Below, piece after piece: positions 1 through 3,365 of a stretch of 5,696 nt of DNA. A program made the position numbers and the translations under genes. The stretch's first letter is position 1. Each line of letters starts with the position of its first letter. The notes under the pieces are model-generated. The model was not told the origin of the DNA, ran no database searches, and worked only from the letters and a program-made list of their open reading frames with translations. The DNA lies in NCBI GenBank assembly GCA_030146905.1, contig JASLAV010000671.1:1-5696 (forward strand), read 5' to 3'. The stretch comes from Lentzea sp. (GTDB lineage Bacteria > Actinomycetota > Actinomycetes > Mycobacteriales > Pseudonocardiaceae).

Positions 1-596
1 GCACGCCCGTCCTCCCTGGCGTTCGCCAGGTCGAGCAGTTCGCGGGGTTCGAGGTAGACGTGCCGGTACGGGAAGAAGTCGCCCAAGGGCTCGAACATCG
101 AGGTGGTGTAGTCGGGCAGGCCGCTGTCGTGCTGGAGCAGCTGGCGGACCGTGATCTTGGTGGCGTCCACGCCCCTGGCCCGAACCAGCCCCGGCAGGTA
201 CTTCTCGATCGACGCGTCGAGCTCCACCTCGCCCTCACCGGCGAGCTGCAGCACGACCACGGAGGCGAACATCTTGCTCGCGCTGCCGATCCGCACCCTG
301 CCGTTCGCCGGCACCGCGGCGCCGGTCCGCAGGTCGCCGACCCCGGCCGTGTAGTGGTGGGTCCGGCCGCTCCGGTCCCGGACAGCGGCCAGTGCACCTG
401 GATGCCGGTCGGCACCGACGAGCTTGTCCAAGCCCTGCTGGAACGCAGTGCGGCTCGGCTCCGCCGGGGCGGCCGAGACGGGGCCGACGAACGCGAGAGT
501 GCCGGCCGCGGTCACCAACACCGCTGTCATGCCGACCACACGGCGCCCCCGCGAGGGGGAAGGTCGATTCGGATGGGAAACAGAGGAACTGAACAA
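1..596 (-). CDS. Secreted serine hydrolase, beta-lactamase / D-Ala-D-Ala carboxypeptidase family (C-terminus outside window)
   Basis: Penicillin-binding-protein-like serine hydrolase, expected to act outside the membrane on peptidoglycan peptides or related amides/esters. The 198 visible residues hold an n-region with RGRR (about residues 17-20), a hydrophobic stretch MTAVLVTAAGTLAFVGPVSA and an Ala-rich cleavage site before APAEPSR. The mature part starts GLDKLVGADRHPGALAAV, reaches the nucleophile motif SASK (Ser105-Lys108, codons 273-284) inside RIGSASKMFASVVVLQL, then LVRARGVDATKITVRQLLQH and DSGLPDY, the usual continuation in this family. The second catalytic motif (YxN) and the HxG/KTG motif would lie beyond position 1. 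I chose TTG at 596 because AGGAG lies 9 nt upstream; GTG at 539 and ATG at 530 are alternatives that would trim the n-region. True substrate cannot be told; esterase or beta-lactamase-like activity remains possible. Confidence 0.9.
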   Translation of the reverse strand, partial: MFSSSVSHPNRPSPSRGRRVVGMTAVLVTAAGTLAFVGPVSAAPAEPSRTAFQQGLDKLVGADRHPGALAAVRDRSGRTHHYTAGVGDLRTGAAVPANGRVRIGSASKMFASVVVLQLAGEGEVELDASIEKYLPGLVRARGVDATKITVRQLLQHDSGLPDYTTSMFEPLGDFFPYRHVYLEPRELLDLANAREDGR

Positions 597-605
597 GGCA
601 GACAA

Positions 606-610
606 CTCCT
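606..610 (-). promoter_or_regulatory. Ribosome binding site for the serine hydrolase
   Basis: On the minus strand AGGAG is followed by 9 nt and then TTG (596-594). The ATG at 530 has no comparable site at a normal distance. GTG at 539 has only a run of G six nt upstream. This favours the TTG start and therefore a signal peptide with a longer, arginine-containing n-region. Confidence 0.55.
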
Positions 611-653
611 GGGCTTCGCGCGGACATCGGTCCTGCGCACGACGAACCGCCTG

Positions 654-682
654 AGTCTGTTCACGCCTGTGCGGGCGGACAA
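654..682 (-). promoter_or_regulatory. Candidate promoter for the serine hydrolase
   Basis: Minus-strand TTGTCC (682-677) and CAGACT (659-654) are separated by 17 nt and lie about 60 nt upstream of the TTG start. A second TTGTCC occurs at 699-694. The -10 match is only 3 of 6 and actinomycete promoters are diverse, so this is a weak suggestion. The rest of 597-794 shows no gene I can support. Confidence 0.2.
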
Positions 683-783
683 TCCAGCCTGCTGGACAAC
701 CGGGGTAGCGCTGGCGCTCCACCTCCTGGCCAGGTCGTCTCGGGGCCCGTGGAGGTTGCGCGGGTCGGACGAGGTCCCGGCCC

Positions 784-790
784 GGGGAGG
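784..790 (+). promoter_or_regulatory. Ribosome binding site of the histidine kinase remnant
   Basis: GGGGAGG sits 4 nt upstream of ATG 795. It supports 795 as the original start of the kinase gene, rather than GTG 749, whose first ~50 codons read like an out-of-frame shadow. Confidence 0.5.
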
Positions 791-794
791 TGGC

Positions 795-1165
795 ATGACG
801 CGGGTGTGGCAGCACTTGCGAGAGTCGATCGACGTTGTCGCGAGCCTCATCGGCGGCCTGGGCACGGCACTGCTCGCAACTGCCGCCCTTATCGGCTCGG
901 CGCGGTCGCGACATCCATCGTCGTACTCGGGCCGGCGCTCGTCCGGGCGCAGGAGTGGCCGGGGCGGCATCTGCCGGCGCCTCCCCCAGGTGCCGACCTG
1001 TCGTCGCGAGTCGCTGAGCTGAGCGCCACGCGTGCCGCCGCGCTGGACCGGGCCCAGGACGCCGCCGAACAGGCACTCTGCGAGCTGCGTGCCGTGGCGC
1101 GCAGCATCCTGCCCCCGGTGCTGGCCGACCGCGGGCTCGCCGGTGCCCTGGCCGACATCGTGGGC
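795..1165 (+). pseudogene. Sensor histidine kinase remnant (frameshifted, internally deleted, 3'-truncated)
   Basis: Remnant of a two-component sensor kinase of the HisKA_3 (NarL/DegS-like) class. From ATG 795 the frame reads MTRVWQHLRESIDVVASLIGG and a hydrophobic stretch LGTALLATAALIG typical of a membrane sensor segment. Near 890-900 the meaningful frame switches by one base (as if one base were lost) and continues LGAVATSIVVLGPALVRAQ, then ADLSSRVAELSATRAAALD, the linker that normally precedes the phospho-acceptor helix. The expected ERDLHDG-type H-box is absent: the reading jumps at about 1045-1060 to RAQDAAEQALCELRAV and ARSILPPVLADRGLAGALAD, the conserved PPVLADRGL segment. No HATPase domain follows; at about 1160-1180 the sequence changes to a beta-helix protein. 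With no acceptor histidine and no ATPase it cannot be a working kinase. No response regulator gene is nearby. Confidence 0.72.
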
Positions 1166-1591
1166 AGCCCGTCGAAGGGCACGCGCATCCTGCACAACCA
1201 CGTCACCGGCTCGATGAGCGTGCCGGCCGACGGCGGCGGCATCTACGTGTCCGGGTCGCAGGGCGAATCGCACGAAGACGGGGCCGTGGTGCGCGGCAAA
1301 GTCGTCACCGACACCCGCACCCCGTGCAACTTCGCCCTCTACGCCGATTACGGCGCGGTGTGGGTGACGGTGGCTGACAACGTGGTGCGGCACGCCGACA
1401 ACACCACCGTGCTGCACGTCCGCCCGCCGCTGGACAACGTGGTCTACCGCGGCAACGTGTGGGACGCCGACCCGGTCGGCAGCGACGCCGTCCCGGATTC
1501 GGTCACCTGTGAGAACAACGCGACCCTGACCGACGCGGCCGGCCTGGACGCCGCCGAGGCACGCGCACAAGCCGGACCTCGCCGACGCTGA
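1166..1591 (+). pseudogene. C-terminal fragment of a right-handed parallel beta-helix protein, fused in frame to the kinase remnant
   Basis: About 140 residues with the look of the final coils of a pectate-lyase-like / parallel beta-helix repeat protein: GTRILHNHVTGSMSVPADGG, GGIYVSGSQGESHEDGAVV, then short rungs such as VVTDTRTPCNFALYADYG, WVTVADNVVRHADNTTV and LDNVVYRGNVWDADPVGSDA, ending AGPRRR and TGA at 1589-1591. Such proteins are normally several hundred residues, secreted, and bind or cleave polysaccharide. Here there is no start, no signal peptide and no N-terminal coils. The frame is the same as the second part of the kinase remnant, so one uninterrupted reading frame covers both, most simply explained by a deletion that joined two genes. 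The cysteines in TPCNF and VTCENN fall where I would expect tyrosine (TAC to TGC), suggesting drift. A functional chimera is unlikely but not excluded. Confidence 0.65.
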
Positions 1592-1630
1592 CCGCACCCC
1601 GAGGGTCCCCGTGGGCGCCTGATCGGATCA

Positions 1631-1650
1631 GTTGACGGCGCAGCCGCAAC
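1631..1650. terminator. Small hairpin downstream of the plus-strand remnant
   Basis: GTTG(A)CGGC and GCCGCAAC pair around a GCA loop, with one bulged A. It lies 40 nt after the stop of the beta-helix fragment. No U tract follows. It may add to termination together with the stronger hairpin just downstream. Confidence 0.25.
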
Positions 1651-1656
1651 TTCGCG

Positions 1657-1696
1657 GAACTCCGGCCCACCGCCTGACGGCGATGGGCCGGAGTTC
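1657..1696. terminator. Hairpin between convergent units, likely bidirectional terminator
   Basis: A perfect 13-bp inverted repeat, GAACTCCGGCCCA (1657-1669) and TGGGCCGGAGTTC (1684-1696), encloses a 14-nt loop that can add a GCC/GGC pair. It sits between the stop of the plus-strand fragment (1591) and the stop of the minus-strand lectin (1745), the place for a shared terminator. No U run follows, as is common in high-GC actinomycetes. Confidence 0.7.
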
Positions 1697-1744
1697 GCCA
1701 ACGGTGCACTGATCAGGTTCGAGGGCAGTCGTCGTTTTCAGGAC

Positions 1745-2230
1745 CTAGCTGAACGGGCGCAGCGTGCACGAGCCCGGCTCGGCCGACACACTGATCTCCG
1801 TGTTCCACCCGGTGCCGACGGACTTGCCGGTGCCGTCCGCCGCACCCGGTGCCCAGGTGTCGACGTTGTTGTGGTGCTGGTACCAGCGCAGGACCGGGAC
1901 GGTGCCCTCGCCCCACGGGTCCTTGCCGGCGGCGCCGCGGGCGTAGATGGTGTCCGCGCCCGGCGAAGTCAGCTCGGAGAACATGTTCCAGCCGACGCCG
2001 GAGGCCTTGTCGCGGTCGGTGAAGCGCTGACCGGCCACGTCGTACTGGAACCGGAACAGGTCACCGTTGGGCTTGCGGGCGTACAGGACGCCATCGCCGG
2101 CCGCGGTGATCAGGTCGAACTTCTCCCAGCCGGACTCGACGGTCGTGCCTGCGCCGTCGACCCACCAGTTGGTGGCGGTGTTCCAGACGTAGTAGCGTCC
2201 GCCATTCGCGCCGGTCTTGCACAAGTGCAC
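1745..2230 (-). pseudogene. Tachylectin-2-like carbohydrate-binding protein, probably N-terminally truncated
   Basis: 161 residues resembling tachylectin-2 beta-propeller blades, which bind GlcNAc/GalNAc-type sugars. Blade signatures GW recur at residues 34-35 (VESGWEKF), 80-81 (GVGWNMF) and 141-142 (GTGWNTEI), with VLYARKPNGDLFRFQYD and ADTIYARGA between them; the first spacing (46) matches the ~47-residue blade of the family. Only about three blades are present where the known propeller has five. There is no signal peptide, although the close of the protein (GSCTL) and Cys4/Cys155 suggest an extracellular protein. The frame opens with GTG directly after an in-frame TGA (2233-2231), no ribosome binding site is visible, and a terminator-like hairpin lies immediately upstream. 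I therefore read it as the 3' part of a longer lectin gene. The alternative, a short cytoplasmic lectin, is less likely. The reading frame itself is undamaged. Confidence 0.65.
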
Positions 2231-2234
2231 TCAC

Positions 2235-2275
2235 GGCAGCACCGCGGCACCGTTGCGGTCACCGCCGGTGCTGCC
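2235..2275 (-). terminator. Terminator hairpin of the small secreted protein gene
   Basis: Arms at 2235-2243 and 2267-2275 (GGCAGCACC/GGTGCTGCC) pair perfectly over 9 bp, and after a one-base bulge a further GCGG/CCGC pairing is possible. On the minus strand it starts 12 nt after the TAG at 2288-2290. It ends 4 nt before the GTG of the lectin fragment, so it would separate that fragment from upstream transcription. Confidence 0.65.
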
Positions 2276-2287
2276 TCGCCGATGCTT

Positions 2288-2785
2288 CTAGCGGGTCGCG
2301 TTGAGCTCGATGAGCATGCCCGGCTGGCCGGTCACACCCTCGCCGATGCCCGTGGGGTTGTTCTTGCGCAACGGCGTGTTGTGCACCTGGCCGTTCTCGT
2401 CGGTCCAGGTGGCCGTGGCGTTGTAGTCGTTGCCGTGCACCAGGAACGCCTCGTCGAGCTCCAGCGTCAGGTTGCCCTTGGTGCCGATGACCTTGAAACA
2501 GAACAGGTTGTTCGGCGCCGTGTACGCGGTGCTCTCGACCTGGATCTGGTTGGCGCCGGCCGCGCACTCCGTGAACAGGATGTGCCCGTCGCCCTTCTTC
2601 AGCTTGATGCCCCGCGCCGCCTCGATGGCAGCGGCGCCGGGGTATTCGAAGTTCTCCACGAGGTCGGGCTGCGGGTCGTCGGCTTGCGCGGCCGCACCGC
2701 TGCCCGAGACCACGAACGAACCGGCCGTCAACGCCGCGGCGAAGCCGAGCACTCCGAAACCGAGCATGCGAGAACCAACCCTCAC
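2288..2785 (-). CDS. Small secreted protein of unknown function
   Basis: 165 residues. GTG 2785 is chosen because GGGGGAGG lies 7 nt upstream; longer in-frame starts add Arg/Trp-rich sequence with no secretion logic. Residues 1-33 form a Sec signal peptide: MRVGSR, a hydrophobic core MLGFGVLGFAAALTAGSFVV, and SGSGAAA/QA for cleavage near residue 33-35. The mature part (about 130 residues, ~14 kDa) begins DDPQPDLVENFEYPG, then GIKLKKGDGHILFTECAAG, NNLFCFKVIGTKGNLTLEL, DENGQVHNTPLRKNN and ends LIELNATR. Two cysteines (74 and 96) probably form a disulfide, fitting an exported beta-rich fold. I recognise the KGDGHILF...C...CFKV pattern as recurrent in hypothetical secreted proteins of actinomycetes but know no function. 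It appears to be a single-gene unit with its own candidate promoter and terminator. It is transcribed in the same direction as the lectin fragment downstream and the toxin operon upstream. Confidence 0.85.
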   Translation of the reverse strand: MRVGSRMLGFGVLGFAAALTAGSFVVSGSGAAAQADDPQPDLVENFEYPGAAAIEAARGIKLKKGDGHILFTECAAGANQIQVESTAYTAPNNLFCFKVIGTKGNLTLELDEAFLVHGNDYNATATWTDENGQVHNTPLRKNNPTGIGEGVTGQPGMLIELNATR

Positions 2786-2792
2786 AGCTGTA

Positions 2793-2800
2793 CCTCCCCC
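2793..2800 (-). promoter_or_regulatory. Ribosome binding site of the small secreted protein
   Basis: Minus-strand GGGGGAGG followed by TACAGCT and GTG (2785-2783). It is the strongest Shine-Dalgarno match near this gene. It decides for the GTG start over the ATG six codons further in (2767-2765), which would remove the arginines of the n-region. Confidence 0.7.
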
Positions 2801-2854
2801 AGACAAGCGCACGCGCGGACGGCGCCAGACAGCCACGCCCCGCGTAAACGCACC

Positions 2855-2884
2855 CCAGCGGCACCCCAGAACGGGTGCCGCTGG
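2855..2884. promoter_or_regulatory. 12-bp perfect inverted repeat in the leader of the small secreted protein
   Basis: CCAGCGGCACCC (2855-2866) and GGGTGCCGCTGG (2873-2884) flank a 6-nt loop. It lies about 70 nt upstream of the start codon and directly beside the candidate -10 (2887-2892), close to where transcription would begin. It could be an operator for a dimeric repressor or an mRNA leader hairpin. The arms are seen directly; the role is inference. Confidence 0.5.
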
Positions 2885-2886
2885 CA

Positions 2887-2915
2887 ATCATGCGGTAGCA
2901 GAGAAGTAAAACCAA
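2887..2915 (-). promoter_or_regulatory. Candidate promoter of the small secreted protein gene
   Basis: On the minus strand TTGGTT (2915-2910) and CATGAT (2892-2887) are separated by 17 nt. Each matches 4 of 6 bases of the consensus hexamers. This would give a leader of roughly 95 nt that begins at the inverted repeat. The local base composition is A/T-richer than the rest of the window, which supports a promoter zone. Confidence 0.35.
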
Positions 2916-2925
2916 GTCCCCGTGA

Positions 2926-2961
2926 GCTGACCCACAAGGTGTAACAAAACCCGTGGTCAGC
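2926..2961. repeat. Imperfect inverted repeat upstream of the candidate promoter
   Basis: GCTGACCCAC (2926-2935) pairs with GTGGTCAGC (2953-2961) apart from one bulged C, around an A/T-rich 17-nt centre. It lies just upstream of the candidate -35, a position where an activator or repressor could bind. No known operator is recognised. Confidence 0.3.
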
Positions 2962-2967
2962 CGTGGT

Positions 2968-3041
2968 GCTGAGCAGCGGACGAAGAGGAGGAGGCCATCT
3001 CCGCAGAGATGGCCTCCTCCTCACGCCAACTCCTGCTCAGC
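2968..3041 (-). terminator. Nested strong terminator hairpin of the toxin/immunity operon
   Basis: The inner arms 2985-3001 and 3006-3022 pair perfectly over 17 bp (core AGGCCATCTC/GAGATGGCCT) with a 4-nt loop. An outer pair, GCTGAGCAG (2968-2976) and CTGCTCAGC (3033-3041), adds 9 bp after an internal loop of 8 and 10 nt. The outer arm touches the stop codon of the immunity gene (3042-3044). On the minus strand the inner stem is followed by TTCGTC rather than a long U run. It should end transcription from the toxin operon and insulate the secreted protein gene. Confidence 0.85.
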
Positions 3042-3365
3042 TCACCGGACCTCGATGGTCACGCCGTACCAGACCTGCAGCGCCGCGGCCAGGTCCGCAC
3101 CCGCGTAGGCGGGCACGTGCGCCTTCCACCACGGGCCGTCCGCCCGCACCGGGTCCGGCAGCAGCAGCGCGCGGAACCGGGCGTCGAGCTCGGCCAGGCG
3201 CTGCACCGCCCACTCCGGTTCGGCGCCCGCGGCGAACCGCCGTTCGAGCGCTTCCCGCACCGCGAGGTCGTACATGTACTCGTCGATGTTGTCGTGGTAG
3301 GAGTCCTCGACGAAGTCGATGAACTGCTCCCACTGGTCGAGTGCCGAGGCGATCGAGACGGTCAA
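3042..3365 (-). CDS. Candidate immunity protein for the adjacent polymorphic toxin
   Basis: 107 residues, acidic and Trp/Tyr-rich, no signal peptide or membrane segment, so cytoplasmic. The start is TTG 3365, whose last two bases form part of the TGA stop of the toxin (TTGA overlap), implying translational coupling; no ATG or GTG exists near the toxin end in this frame and only a weak GGA lies upstream. Visible pattern: a helical N-terminus with WEQFIDFVEDSYHDNIDEYM (residues 12-31), YDLAVREALERRF (32-44), AVQRLAELDARFRALLLPD (53-71) and a C-terminal GPWWKAHVPAYAG (77-89). Genes of this size immediately after a toxin C-terminus are, by the general rule of polymorphic toxin loci, cognate antidotes that bind the toxin domain. 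I do not recognise a named Imm family. The start could only be moved inward to weaker codons; role confidence rests on position, size and acidity. Confidence 0.75.
   Translation of the reverse strand: MTVSIASALDQWEQFIDFVEDSYHDNIDEYMYDLAVREALERRFAAGAEPEWAVQRLAELDARFRALLLPDPVRADGPWWKAHVPAYAGADLAAALQVWYGVTIEVR

Noticed and set aside
60..1022. Long plus-strand frame opposite the serine hydrolase
   Set aside because: It is Arg/Gly/His-rich low-complexity translation of the antisense of a recognisable gene and then intergenic DNA. It contains the kinase start only because it shares that frame after 795.
527..1597. Minus-strand frame of 356 codons covering 527-1597
   Set aside because: It is antisense to the kinase and beta-helix remnants and reads as Arg/Val/His-rich sequence without domains, typical of high-GC antisense frames.
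1620..1716. Short palindromes TGATCGGATCA and CTGATCAG as insertion-element ends or an attachment site
   Set aside because: They are 8-11 bp only, with no transposase or integrase fragment, no matching target duplication and no tRNA gene nearby.
1871..2944. Plus-strand frame of 357 codons opposite the lectin and secreted protein
   Set aside because: The minus strand carries recognisable families here with signal peptide, ribosome binding site and terminators. The plus-strand translation is featureless.
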